Assembly (NCBI GenBank): GCA_011389855.1
Contig: JAABTM010000021.1
Coordinates: 1 to 33,915 of the forward strand
Length of the DNA: 33,915 nt
Direction of reading: 5' to 3'
Source: Desulfobacteraceae bacterium
GTDB taxonomy: Bacteria; Desulfobacterota; Desulfobacteria; Desulfobacterales; JAABSP01
The notes below the pieces were generated by a model. That model did not search any database and was not told the DNA's origin. It saw nothing but the letters and a program-made list of their open reading frames with translations. A program made the translations under genes and the position numbers. Of the stretch, positions 9,095 through 18,211 are shown piece by piece; position 1 is the first letter of the stretch, and every line of letters begins with the position of its first letter.

Positions 9095-10144
9095 TTATGA
9101 TCCGTTATACTTTCCGTAAAGCTCAACGGACTCCATCATGGCGATAGCGTTCATCAACGAGCCGTTGGGGGGGAATTCGCAGCCGGTGGTCAGAATAAAC
9201 CGGCCGCCTTCTTTCAGTTCTTCAATCTGCCGCTTGCACTCCTGCTTCATGTCTTCCGGGGTTCCCAGGAAGGCGTACTGGGCCGGATTGATATAGCCGC
9301 ATAAGGTTACCTTGTCGCCGTATTTCTTTTTTGCCTCCGTCATGTCTGCGCAGTCGTCCGGGCAGTAGGCATAGGAGAAGGCCACCGGATCCATCATTTC
9401 AATCTGAGCGTCGAAGTAAACGCCTCCGCCGCAGTTGTGGACCATCATCATGCAGCCGGCTTCCCGGATGGCGTCGGCGATGCGTTTGGCGTAGGGGCCT
9501 TCGATCTCTTTCCACATCTCCTTGCGCATGATGGTCTGGGACGCAAACAGGGTGTCCATAACGATGGCGTGAACCCCGGTTTTGGCCATGGCCTTGACGT
9601 AATCGATGAGCACCCCGGTAATGGTCTCCTGGGCGTGCATGACCTGTTCTCTTGCTTTGTAGCAGTCGCGGAACAGATTCTCCGCGCCGCGCATCATGGC
9701 CAGGATGCCCAGGGGGGCGTAAATGAACCCCATGATCGCGGTGGTGGCGGCCTTTTCGTTGCAGAGGATGTCCATATAGGTCAGGACTTCTTTCATCCGG
9801 GGCGACTTCGTGGGATCCACCGGCTCGATCTTGTAATAATCCTCCGGGATTTTGACAAACGCGTCATCATAATCGGGGTGGGCCGTGTCCTCGATGGGAT
9901 AGATCATCTTCTGTCCCAGATCCGCGGCCTCCACCGAGAGGTCCACCAGCCCCAGAATGCCGTCGAACCCGATCAGATCGTGGGCCTGGATCATGGACTT
10001 GGCCATAATTTCGCCGTCCTGGGACCATTCTTCATAGGTGACGCCGTACACCCGTCTGGAGGCGCCGCAAATCAGTGGCGCCGCGGGAACGCGGTCCGGA
10101 ATGCCGCCTTGAAGGACTGTGCCGATTCTTTCCAATGAGTTCAT
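9095..10144 (-). CDS. MtaA/CmuA/URO-D-type corrinoid methyltransferase
   Basis: 349 aa; MNSLERIGTVLQGGIPDRVPAAPLICGASRRVYGVTYEEW...CMMMVHNCGGGVYFDAQIEMMDPVAFSY...RFILTTGCEFPPNGSLMNAIAMMESV (HxC...C zinc motif); RBS AAGGAGA. Confidence 0.9.
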   Translation of the reverse strand: MNSLERIGTVLQGGIPDRVPAAPLICGASRRVYGVTYEEWSQDGEIMAKSMIQAHDLIGFDGILGLVDLSVEAADLGQKMIYPIEDTAHPDYDDAFVKIPEDYYKIEPVDPTKSPRMKEVLTYMDILCNEKAATTAIMGFIYAPLGILAMMRGAENLFRDCYKAREQVMHAQETITGVLIDYVKAMAKTGVHAIVMDTLFASQTIMRKEMWKEIEGPYAKRIADAIREAGCMMMVHNCGGGVYFDAQIEMMDPVAFSYAYCPDDCADMTEAKKKYGDKVTLCGYINPAQYAFLGTPEDMKQECKRQIEELKEGGRFILTTGCEFPPNGSLMNAIAMMESVELYGKYNGS

Positions 10145-10211
10145 GATTGTCTCCTTCTTTTGTTTTTGGGTTTAGAAAAACGGATTCCTGATTCGCGACC
10201 CGGCGGCGGCG

Positions 10212-10802
10212 TCACAGGCCGATGGCGGCGGCGATGGATTCGATGGCGGACCGGTCCAACCCCTGGACCGTCAACAGCCGATCGCCGCAACCGGAAAGCA
10301 TTTCCCGCAGGCGCGCCAGTTGTCCGTTATCGAGGGCCTCGGTTCTGTTGACGATCACCCAATCCGCGCCGTTGACCTGGTCGGATACCAGCCGGCGCCG
10401 CTCATTCCACAAGAATTCAAACTCGACGCCGTTTATCAGGGTTATGAGCGGTCCGGTCTCATAGCGAACATCCCGTTTCCCCATGGCGGTAACATTCCGG
10501 AGTTCCTGGGACGTGACCATCTCCGACGCCTCGATAAACAAAACATCCGGCGCCAACTTTCGTTTGGCTTCTTTCAGCTTGTCAACCAGACTGGCTGCCA
10601 GGGAACACCCCACTCATCCGCCGCGGATGAAAAAGGCGCCCAGTTCGTGCCGCCGGATAAAGGCGTCATCGTAAGGGGTTTCCCCGTCCTCATTGACAAT
10701 GACCGCCGTTTGCCGGCCTTTGTCGGTGGATATTTCCGTCAGGCCCCGGATCAAACGGGTTTTACCGCTGCCCCGGATGCCCGCTACGCACACAACCCGC
10801 AT
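10212..10802 (-). CDS. Candidate selenoprotein: CobW/UreG-like P-loop GTPase with Sec63 in the CxCC-type motif
   Basis: ORFs 10614-10802 and 10212-10613 are in the same frame, separated only by TGA (10614-10616): MRVVCVAGIRGSGKTRLIRGLTEI...VNEDGETPYDDAFIRRHELGAFFIRGG-U-VGCSLAASLVDKLKEAKRKLAPDVLFIEASEM... Aligns with neighbour CobW ...VKDIGGG-C-ICCEVASTFAKTIYRLFKDFKPDHVLVEPTG. Confidence 0.87.
10583..10597 (-). promoter_or_regulatory. SECIS-like stem-loop downstream of UGA (CAGCCA-GUC-UGGUUG)
   Basis: 6-bp stem including one G-U pair, loop GUC starting with G, 16 nt after the UGA codon. Confidence 0.6.
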
Positions 10803-10805
10803 TGA

Positions 10806-11321
10806 CTATTCCTCATTTTCGTCTGGATCGGCATCCAGCTGCTGTCTAAGCTGTTCGATATACTCCTGTTTGGACGCCACGAAATCGAATTCATCGAAAT
10901 AGGAATGCTCTTTCTCCTTGACCACGGTCAACCCGCGCTGGTTGGCCACTTCATGCATGCCTTCCAAAGTGGCCGCCTTGACGGCGTCTTCGGGTATGCC
11001 TTGGACGATGCTGTTGATGGCGATGTAGATATGGTCGACCGGCGCCGACAGCCCGCCGGTGGAATAAGACCCGTGCGCGACGCCGATGGTGTCGGCTTTG
11101 ATGGTTCCCGCCGATGTTTTCAAGTGGGACTTGATATGACCGATGCACTTGGCGCCCAGACTCATGCATTCCCTGGCGATGGAGAGCATCATCTTTTCCG
11201 CCATCTCCCGGACGAAGGCTTCGTTCATCGGCTCTTTGCGGCTCAATTCGGCGGCGACGCCGTATCCACTGACGCCGTGCTCGGTGTAGCATCCGGGCGT
11301 TTGAGGGGTGGATTCGTCCAT
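10806..11321 (-). CDS. Conserved hypothetical protein between two CobW-like GTPases
   Basis: 171 aa; EAFVREMAEKMMLSIARECMSLGAKCIGHIKSHLKTSAGTIKADTIGVAHGSYSTGGLSAPVDHIYIAINSIVQGIPEDAVKAATLEGMHEVA; starts where the upstream CobW gene stops. Confidence 0.75.
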   Translation of the reverse strand: MDESTPQTPGCYTEHGVSGYGVAAELSRKEPMNEAFVREMAEKMMLSIARECMSLGAKCIGHIKSHLKTSAGTIKADTIGVAHGSYSTGGLSAPVDHIYIAINSIVQGIPEDAVKAATLEGMHEVANQRGLTVVKEKEHSYFDEFDFVASKQEYIEQLRQQLDADPDENEE

Positions 11322-11941
11322 CAGCGCGCCTCCTTCCAGTCGAGAATGGTTTCGACCAGTCTATCGACGCCGGTATCGGTGAATGCGGAAAGCGCAACGA
11401 TGTCGGCGTCGGCGTTATAGGCCCGAACGCGGTTTGACGCGTCCTCGACCGCCCCCGGCTCCACCGCGTCGATCTTGCTGATGGCGATCACATCGGCGTC
11501 CTTCACCTGGGTGGTCACCAGTTGCCCCAGCATGTCCATATCCAGCAGTTCCGCCGGGCGGGTGGCGTCGAAGAGCACGATGGCCGGTCCCAGTTCGATT
11601 TTGGCGTCGCGCCCGCCCATTCGGGCCGCCAGCTTCACCTGGTGGGGGACGGCGACGCCGGTGGGTTCCACCAGCACATGGTCCGGTTTAAAGTCCTTGA
11701 AAAGCCGGTAAATGGTCTTGGCGAAGGTGGACGCGACCTCGCAGCAAATGCACCCGCCGCCGATATCCTTGACCTGCATGTCGCTTTCTTCCATGATTTT
11801 GCCGTCCACGGGGATCTCGCCGATTTCATTGACCACCAGCGCGATTTTTCGGTTGCCGCCATCGGACAGCGCCCTGGAAAGCTTCAGGAGCAGGGTGGTT
11901 TTCCCGCATCCCAAAAAGCCGGCGATTTGGGTAATCTTCAT
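11321..11941 (-). CDS. CobW-like GTPase
   Basis: MKITQIAGFLGCGKTTLLLKLSRAL...VVNEIGEIPVDGKIMEESDMQVKDIGGGCICCEVASTFAKTIYRLF...VLVEPTGVAVPHQ...ISKIDAVEPG. Confidence 0.92.
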   Translation of the reverse strand: MKITQIAGFLGCGKTTLLLKLSRALSDGGNRKIALVVNEIGEIPVDGKIMEESDMQVKDIGGGCICCEVASTFAKTIYRLFKDFKPDHVLVEPTGVAVPHQVKLAARMGGRDAKIELGPAIVLFDATRPAELLDMDMLGQLVTTQVKDADVIAISKIDAVEPGAVEDASNRVRAYNADADIVALSAFTDTGVDRLVETILDWKEAR

Positions 11942-12048
11942 AGTTTTTCTCCAGAGAACGAAAATTTAAAAAATAAATGCTATTTACTTCCGAAGGAGTA
12001 TATATGTCGCCGACCAAAGGTGTAAAGGATGATTGATGGGGATAATAT

Positions 12049-12066
12049 GGGTATTTTTATATACCC
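12049..12066 (-). terminator. Short hairpin downstream of the LuxR-type regulator
   Basis: GGGTAT-ATAAAA-ATACCC on the minus strand, just after the stop at 12076. Confidence 0.35.
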
Positions 12067-12075
12067 AATCGACAA

Positions 12076-12927
12076 TCAGGTGGTCCGCGGTTTTAAAAGA
12101 GACTCCGCGGAAAGCGCCGCATGCAGCCCGATCTTCCGGCCCTTGATCCCCAGCTTTTGACGAATATTTTTGCGGTGAGACTGGACCGTTTCAACGGACA
12201 GGTTCATCTCCGCGGCGATGTCCTTGGTGGCGTTGCCGGATTGAATGAGCCGGCAGATTTTCAGTTCCGTGCGGGTCAGGCTCAGAAATCGGGCGTCCAG
12301 TTCATGGCCGAATCCCTTGGTGAGCTGAATCAGTTGTTCCCGCAACAGGGCCACATAGGTGTTCCTTAAATCCGCCGACGGCTCCCGTTCGATCTTATGC
12401 AACGCCGGAAGAACCAGGGCTTCGATTTTATAGGAAATGTTTCCTTCAAAACCGCTTTTTTCCTTTTCAAAGGCTTTCATCACGTTTCGCAGGGTCACAT
12501 ACATTTCCCGGCGGTTCGTCTTTTCCTGGTGCAATTGTTGCCGCATCAGGTGGTATTCGGAAAGGTCCTTAATCACAACACAAAACAAATCCTGTTCGCC
12601 CTGCCGAAGCCGCTTGACGGTCATATCCAGGGGGATGGGTTTCCCGGCGCCTGAAACGCCGTTCCCTTCCACGCTGAAACATTCGTCGGCTTCCAGTTCC
12701 GCAAGAGCCCGATCGATATAGCGGCGGTCGGACGCCGCCAGCAGCCGCCGGCTATCCATGCCCAACAAGTCCAGGCGGTCTGTTCCGAATATGTCGCCGA
12801 CGCGATCATTGACCTCCATGATGAAGCCGTCGTTTCCCATAAACAAAACGCCGTCGCCGGTGTCGATGTAAAGAGCGCGCAGCAACGCCCGATACGATTC
12901 AAAGGTGAGGGTCGCCGGTTTATCCAT
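12076..12927 (-). CDS. PAS-domain LuxR-family transcriptional regulator
   Basis: PAS: GDGVLFMGNDGFIMEVNDRVGDIFGTDRLDLLGMDSRRLL; C-term HTH: LTRTELKICRLIQSGNATKDIAAEMNLSVETVQSHRKNIRQKLGI. Start MDKPATL at 12927 preferred. Confidence 0.88.
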   Translation of the reverse strand: MDKPATLTFESYRALLRALYIDTGDGVLFMGNDGFIMEVNDRVGDIFGTDRLDLLGMDSRRLLAASDRRYIDRALAELEADECFSVEGNGVSGAGKPIPLDMTVKRLRQGEQDLFCVVIKDLSEYHLMRQQLHQEKTNRREMYVTLRNVMKAFEKEKSGFEGNISYKIEALVLPALHKIEREPSADLRNTYVALLREQLIQLTKGFGHELDARFLSLTRTELKICRLIQSGNATKDIAAEMNLSVETVQSHRKNIRQKLGIKGRKIGLHAALSAESLLKPRTT

Positions 12928-14512
12928 GGTCTTTTCCCTGGCATGAGCCCGTGGCTCGCCGCAACCACAGGACCGCCTCTTCGATGTTCGCGGGAATGGC
13001 CTCATGTTCGCTGTCAAGGGGTTGCAATCGCTGAAACAACCGGGTCAAAATGGGCGGCTCCAGCCGGGCCGCCTGGAGAAGGGCCATGTCGGTCAGAATT
13101 TTTCTGGGCGGCCCGTCCGCCATGATCTCCCCCCCATTCAGCACAATGATCCGCTTGGCGATGTCGGCGGCCAGATTGATGTCGTGGGTAACGACGATCA
13201 GCGTGTAGCCGTGATGGCTGTTGAGGTGCCGGATGATATCGATGAGGTGGCGGGCCGACGCCGGGTCGAGGCTGGCGGTGGGTTCATCGAGCAGCAGCAA
13301 GGGGGGGCGCATGGCGATCAACCCGGCCAGTCCCACCCGCTTCATCTCTCCATGGCTCAGCTGGTGGATGGGACGATCCGCGAGGTGGGACACTTCCATC
13401 AGTTCCATGGCGGTGCAAACCAGGCGCTCGATTTCAGCGGCATCCAGCCCCAGATTCTTCGGACCAAACGCGATATCGGCCCGGACATGGGTGCAGAACA
13501 ACTGGTCGTTGGGATCCTGAAAGAGCATTCCCGTCCGGCGAAAGGCGTCCTTCAGGCGCTTCCGATCCAGTCTCCGCCCCAAATGGCGGACCTCGCCGTC
13601 ATGGGGCGTTATCAACCCGGCGATCAGCTTCAGCAGCGTCGTCTTGCCGGCGCCGTTGGGCCCGCACATCACCACGATCTCGCCTTTTTCGACGGTCATG
13701 GACACCGCCTTGACGGTTCGGTCGCCGCGATGAAAATGGGAGATGCGATCACACGCCAGCATCGGCCCCGCCGCATTCAGACCCGCTTCATGGGGGGCCA
13801 CCGGCGTGATGTCGCATCGGTTCGGGCAGCCGTCGGCGGCGTCGGAATCGGAGCTTTCGGTCTGGGAGCTGTGGTCGTCGCTGTTTTCGCCTCTCGCGGT
13901 CATGGCTTCCTGTATTCTCACGGTTCGATCATAGGATCTGAGAATGATCTGGGTCAAAATCAGTCCTGTGTTGCGGCATGTGCCGATGTAGCCGCGGAAT
14001 CCCCCTTTCATTCGGGCAACGGTTTTCATTCGGGCATATTCGTCCAGAAGCAAAAATCCGTAGCGATACGATATGGCCGCGGCATCCACCAGGACGACGG
14101 GGACGCGAAAGGATTTCAAAGCGGTTAAAACATCGGGAAAGGAGGTCGTCGTGAACACCGCCGCCAGCCAGGTCATGTCGCAGGCGACCCGGGCCGCTGC
14201 CGAAAGTCCCTGCCGGACACCTTCCCTGTAAAACGTCAAAGGCCCGATGTCGCCGATGGGGGAGACGCCGAATCCCGCTGAAAAACCGATAAAAACCAGC
14301 AGCGTGGCCCATGCCGGGGCAAGAAAATAGAAAGCGAATCGACGCCAGGGGATGCGCGACCACGCGGCCAGCGAGAGGCCGATAAAAAACAGAATCAGGG
14401 AAAGTTCGAGGCGGGCGACAACGATGTTGAGAGAGATGGCCGCCGCCATCAGCGCAAGTTTTACCCGTGGGTCCCATCGACTCAAGCCGCGGGACCGTCC
14501 CTTTCGGCCCAT
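12920..14512 (-). CDS. Fused energy-coupling-factor permease and ATPase (CbiQ-CbiO fusion) for cobalt/nickel import
   Basis: N-terminal CbiQ-like membrane region (SRWDPRVKLALMAAAISLNIVVARLELSL...ISYRYGFLLLDEYARMKTVARMKGGF) fused to CbiO ATPase (VVMCGPNGAGKTTLLKLIAGLI...GMLFQDPNDQLFCTHVRADIAFGPKNLGL...LSHGEMKRVGLAGLIAMRPPLLLLDEPTASLDP). Confidence 0.9.
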   Translation of the reverse strand: MGRKGRSRGLSRWDPRVKLALMAAAISLNIVVARLELSLILFFIGLSLAAWSRIPWRRFAFYFLAPAWATLLVFIGFSAGFGVSPIGDIGPLTFYREGVRQGLSAAARVACDMTWLAAVFTTTSFPDVLTALKSFRVPVVLVDAAAISYRYGFLLLDEYARMKTVARMKGGFRGYIGTCRNTGLILTQIILRSYDRTVRIQEAMTARGENSDDHSSQTESSDSDAADGCPNRCDITPVAPHEAGLNAAGPMLACDRISHFHRGDRTVKAVSMTVEKGEIVVMCGPNGAGKTTLLKLIAGLITPHDGEVRHLGRRLDRKRLKDAFRRTGMLFQDPNDQLFCTHVRADIAFGPKNLGLDAAEIERLVCTAMELMEVSHLADRPIHQLSHGEMKRVGLAGLIAMRPPLLLLDEPTASLDPASARHLIDIIRHLNSHHGYTLIVVTHDINLAADIAKRIIVLNGGEIMADGPPRKILTDMALLQAARLEPPILTRLFQRLQPLDSEHEAIPANIEEAVLWLRRATGSCQGKDHG

Positions 14513-14530
14513 TCCCCGAATCCCCGGCGG

Positions 14531-15553
14531 TCAACCGCCGTCGGCGGGCCCTCGCCGGTCTCCCCAGAGAAGATGCCACCACCTTCCCAGAATAAACCCG
14601 CAAACGCCGCCGGCGGCCAGGAGCAGAAGGTTCCACACGTCGCCCATGCTCTCTGTATCGATGTAGGGATCCCGGGCCGGCCGGCCGGCCGCCTCGGCCA
14701 GGCGTTCGTTGACCGCCTCGTCCATGCCGGCGAAACGGTCTCCATCTTCCGTTTCCCGCAAGCCGGCCGCCGCGTCGGACTTTTGGCCGGATGCCGGGGT
14801 CGCGCGGCCGACCGCCGGCGTCAGCGCCAGGAATAGCGGCAAGAGCATCAGGATCAAGATCTTTTTGGCGCCTGTTTTCCCACCTGGAAGAACGATCCCA
14901 AGGGATTCAAGCACTTCAGGCCTTTGGTTGAACGCGTGTTGAAGCGCCATACCGGTGATGAGCATTTCCCCCACCGCGATGGGCAGTTGCGTCGGCAGGT
15001 AAGCCGCATAGATGGCGACAAGGTAACCGGAAAAGGAATATTGGGGCGTCGCGGCGCCTGAAAGCGCGGCGCCCAGGATAAAGCCCGAACTCGCATAAAC
15101 CATGAGATCGCCGATCAAACCGCCCGCGAAACCCGCGGCCCACAGCGGCAATCCCATAAATCGGGCGAGCCTGAAAACAGCCCAACCGGAAAAGCATCCG
15201 AAAAACCCCAGGGCGACCACATTGGCGCCCCACGTGCCAAATCCGCCGTGAGCGAAAAAGGCGGCCTGAAGCAGCAGGCTGATCCCGGCCAATCCGCCGC
15301 CGATCAGCGGCCCCAGCAGAATGCCGATCAACGGCGTGCCGCAGGGGTGGGAACAGGTGCCGGTAAATGCCGGAATCGGAATCAACGATATAAAGAAAAT
15401 CAGGGCGCCGCCCATGCCCAGAAGCGGTTTTTTTTCAGGATGATCCGCGATGAATTTCTTCATGCGGATCGCGCCGCCTCCCACGATGGCCAGCCCCGCC
15501 GCCGTGTAGCCCACCGCGGCGGCCCCTGTGATGATGCCCTCGGCGATGTGCAT
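14531..15553 (-). CDS. cbiM: CbiM cobalt-transport component with C-terminal extension
   Basis: MHIAEGIITGAAAVGYTAAGLAIVGGGAIRMKKF...PIPAFTGTCSHPCGTPLIGILLGPLIG; extra soluble segment and a C-terminal TM (WNLLLLAAGGVCGFILGRWW). Confidence 0.9.
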   Translation of the reverse strand: MHIAEGIITGAAAVGYTAAGLAIVGGGAIRMKKFIADHPEKKPLLGMGGALIFFISLIPIPAFTGTCSHPCGTPLIGILLGPLIGGGLAGISLLLQAAFFAHGGFGTWGANVVALGFFGCFSGWAVFRLARFMGLPLWAAGFAGGLIGDLMVYASSGFILGAALSGAATPQYSFSGYLVAIYAAYLPTQLPIAVGEMLITGMALQHAFNQRPEVLESLGIVLPGGKTGAKKILILMLLPLFLALTPAVGRATPASGQKSDAAAGLRETEDGDRFAGMDEAVNERLAEAAGRPARDPYIDTESMGDVWNLLLLAAGGVCGFILGRWWHLLWGDRRGPADGG

Positions 15554-15555
15554 GC

Positions 15556-16485
15556 TTACCCCCGGGGCCTGTTTGCCGCGATGGACGCGGCGGCGTGTTT
15601 GGCGGCCCGGGCCCCGTCGGCGCAGGCCGTCAGCACCTGGGGCAGGTCCGTATCCCGGACGTCCCCGGCCGCGAAAAGTCCGGAGACCGAACTCATCAGC
15701 CGGTTGTCGGTCTTGATGTACCCTTCGGGCGTGATATCGACGGGAAAATCGATCATGTCGGTATTGGGCGTCCAGCCCACCGCGAGAAAGAGGCCGTCGA
15801 TGGGGATCTCCCGCTCGCCTTCAGCCGCCGACCGAACCGCGACAGCCTCGATGTCGTCGAGGCCGACGTATCGCACCACTTCGGTTTCCGGCAACACGCA
15901 CACATTTTCCAAGCCGGCCAGCAGCGCCGCGTGGGCCGCGTCCATGGCCGTCTCACGGCTCCGGTGAATGAGGTAAACCGTTTCGGCCACGGCCGACAGG
16001 GTCAGCACATGCTGGGCGGCGGCGTTGTCGCCGCCCACCACCGCCAGCACCGCACGCCGGTTCCTGTAAAGCGGCCCATCGCATACAGAGCAGAAATTGA
16101 TTCCTTTCAGGTGATCGCCCCCGGCCGCAAGCCGTTTCGGAACCCTGCCGCTGGCGACGATGACCGCCGGAGCGTCAAGGATCCGCCCATTGTTGTCCGT
16201 CGCCTGAAATCCGCCGCTATTCCTGGCAATGCGGTCAAGACGGGTCATGGTGAACCGCGCCCCCTCTCCCTGGGCCTGTTGAAACAGCTTGAGACCGAAT
16301 TCGGTTCCGCCCACACCGTCGACATAAGCGGGGAAATTATTCAAGCTGTTCACCATATAAAGATTGCCGCCCGGCGTGTCGCCGAAAACGACGGTCGAAA
16401 GCCCCAGTCGCCGGCCGTAAAGGGCCGCGGTGCAACCCGCCGGTCCGGATCCCACAATGATGATATCGATTCCGTCTTCGGACAT
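15556..16485 (-). CDS. Thioredoxin reductase-like FAD/NAD(P) oxidoreductase
   Basis: IDIIIVGSGPAGCTAALYGRRLGLSTVVFGDTPGGN...INFCSVCDGPLYRNRRAVLAVVGGDNAAAQHVLTLS...GLFAAGDVRD. Confidence 0.9.
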   Translation of the reverse strand: MSEDGIDIIIVGSGPAGCTAALYGRRLGLSTVVFGDTPGGNLYMVNSLNNFPAYVDGVGGTEFGLKLFQQAQGEGARFTMTRLDRIARNSGGFQATDNNGRILDAPAVIVASGRVPKRLAAGGDHLKGINFCSVCDGPLYRNRRAVLAVVGGDNAAAQHVLTLSAVAETVYLIHRSRETAMDAAHAALLAGLENVCVLPETEVVRYVGLDDIEAVAVRSAAEGEREIPIDGLFLAVGWTPNTDMIDFPVDITPEGYIKTDNRLMSSVSGLFAAGDVRDTDLPQVLTACADGARAAKHAAASIAANRPRG

Positions 16486-16524
16486 CTGTTGGCGTCCCTT
16501 CTGGTTTTCCGGGAATGGGGTGCT

Positions 16525-17550
16525 TCAGGCCTGATACGGCTGGTAAACGCCCAAACTGGCCCAGCCCCCTCCCCGGGTCAGGTTTTCGACCTGTTTGACG
16601 GCATCCGGCGGCCCGATAAAGACGACGACGTTCTGGTGCGTGATGCGTTCAGGCGGCAGGTGCGATTCCGTCAGGGTCCAGTCTCCCATTACATAGTTGA
16701 AAATCCGCTGTTTTCCGTTTTCCCGGATGAATCCCTTGGCCCGAACCAATGCCGCCGGCAGAGACTGAGCCATCTGTTCGATTTCCGCCAGATCGGTCCC
16801 CTTCCATTGATAGGCCGCGGATACCAGAAGATCGGGAGGGGTCATTTCCAGCTCGGGGCTGTCCAGAAGTTCATCGATGAAGGCATCCAGTTCTTCGGGC
16901 GACATAACGGCCATCGCTTCCCCAGTCAGCTTTTCCGGGGCAGAAGCATCATTGACGTCGAAGCTGAAAAACCGGTCCAGCGGGACGTCGGCGTATACGG
17001 TCTCGTAAAATACCGGATCCGGATGGAATTTCCTTATGACGTCTTTGGTTTCGGCAACTCTTTCCGGGGGCGCCATATCGGTTTTGTTAAGAATGAACAC
17101 CGTCGAAGAAGCGATCTGTTTTTCCAAAGACGCGTAAACATCATAAGCTTCCAGAAAATGGGCGGCGTCGATGAGGCAAAACTGCTCTTTGAACTGAAAA
17201 CGGTCGTTGAAAATCGGCAGTTTCAGATCTCTCTTGAGGTCCGTTGGATTGGCCACTCCGGTGGATTCGATGATCATCACGTCGGGTTTGACCGTTGTGT
17301 TGAGTTCGTACAAGCCTTTTATGAAATCGGTCTTGACGCAAACGCAAAAGATGGAGCCTTTGCTGATCTCCATCATGTCGATGTCGTCGCCCTCCACCAG
17401 AACGCCGTCAACGCCCACCTCTCCGAACTCGTTGACCAGAAGCGTCAACTTCAAATCTTTTGGAAAGGCGTGGATGACCCGGTTTAAAAAAGTGGTTTTT
17501 CCCGATCCGAGAAAGCCGGTGATCAGATAAACTTGAGTAATGTCCGACAT
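16525..17550 (-). CDS. CobW-like GTPase with altered CxCC motif (GSIFCVC)
   Basis: VYLITGFLGSGKTTFLNRVIHAF...LLVNEFGEVGVDGVLVEGDDIDMMEISKGSIFCVCVKTDFIKGL...MIIESTGVANPTDL...ILNKTDMAPP. Confidence 0.92.
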   Translation of the reverse strand: MSDITQVYLITGFLGSGKTTFLNRVIHAFPKDLKLTLLVNEFGEVGVDGVLVEGDDIDMMEISKGSIFCVCVKTDFIKGLYELNTTVKPDVMIIESTGVANPTDLKRDLKLPIFNDRFQFKEQFCLIDAAHFLEAYDVYASLEKQIASSTVFILNKTDMAPPERVAETKDVIRKFHPDPVFYETVYADVPLDRFFSFDVNDASAPEKLTGEAMAVMSPEELDAFIDELLDSPELEMTPPDLLVSAAYQWKGTDLAEIEQMAQSLPAALVRAKGFIRENGKQRIFNYVMGDWTLTESHLPPERITHQNVVVFIGPPDAVKQVENLTRGGGWASLGVYQPYQA

Positions 17551-17553
17551 GGC

Positions 17554-17799
17554 TTACATCCTCTCCTTTATCTTGGCGTCGATCGATTCCGAGGAAAGAA
17601 TCTTGCCGGTTGAAACCACCTCGCCGTCAATGACCAGCCCCGGGGTCATAAAAACGCCCTTTTTTGCAAACAAATTAATATCTTTTATTTTCGTTATCTT
17701 TATATTGACATTGGAATCAAAATTCGAAACCGCCTCCACGACGTTGTCATATAGTTGATCGCACCGGGCGCACCCCGGTCCCAAGACTTCTATGATCAT
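17554..17799 (-). CDS. Small thioredoxin-like protein (redox-active disulfide protein family)
   Basis: MIIEVLGPGCARCDQLYDNVVEAVSNFDSNVNIKITKIKDINLFAKKGVFMTPGLVIDGEVVSTGKILSSESI. Confidence 0.88.
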   Translation of the reverse strand: MIIEVLGPGCARCDQLYDNVVEAVSNFDSNVNIKITKIKDINLFAKKGVFMTPGLVIDGEVVSTGKILSSESIDAKIKERM

Positions 17800-17820
17800 A
17801 ATCTCCCCTCCTGTTTTCAA

Positions 17821-18144
17821 TCATACCGCATCGGACGCCGGGCAATCAGCGTCCAAAACCTCGGCGCAAGCGACATCCGAAGACAACCTCAGGGGGTTCT
17901 GGCAAAACTTGCACACACCCAGGATGTTCGACAGCGGGTTGAGCCGCTCCCAAAGTTCGGAGTAGACGTCTGCGCTGTCCCGGGCGAGACCTCCCTGAAG
18001 GCTTTCGGGGGCGTCGAGTTCGCGAATCCGGTCCGATTTTCCGCAGTAAGGACACCGTACGCCAAAAAGCGCCAAATCGGTGCGGGGCAGGTCATGCTCT
18101 ATGATGAGCATTCTCAACTTTTCTATGGCGGCATGGGTGTCCAC
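17821..18144 (-). CDS. Small zinc-ribbon-like protein with two CxxC motifs
   Basis: VRCPYCGKSDRIREL...NILGVCKFCQNPLRLSSD; GTG start at 18144 preceded by AAAGGA; the track start at 18183 lies inside a strong hairpin. Confidence 0.6.
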   Translation of the reverse strand: MDTHAAIEKLRMLIIEHDLPRTDLALFGVRCPYCGKSDRIRELDAPESLQGGLARDSADVYSELWERLNPLSNILGVCKFCQNPLRLSSDVACAEVLDADCPASDAV

Positions 18145-18167
18145 GGCGTCGGAAATCCTTTGTGATG

Positions 18168-18200
18168 ATCGGTCCGGGCCCACAGGGCGCCCGGACCGAT
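18168..18200. repeat. Perfect 12-bp stem hairpin between operonic genes
   Basis: atcggtccgggc (18168-18179) / gcccggaccgat (18189-18200), 9-nt loop; no T-tract. Confidence 0.7.
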
Positions 18201-18211
18201 AACCGGTTGAA

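Noticed and set aside
10212-10613. Separate GTG-initiated protein MGCSLAASL...
   Set aside because: It is in frame with the upstream P-loop ORF and starts directly after the UGA; together they give one CobW-like protein, so Sec read-through explains it better.
13004-14128. 374-aa plus-strand ORF
   Set aside because: Antisense shadow of the CbiQ-CbiO fusion.
15595-17487. 630-aa plus-strand ORF
   Set aside because: Antisense to TrxB-like and CobW genes; no recognisable domains.
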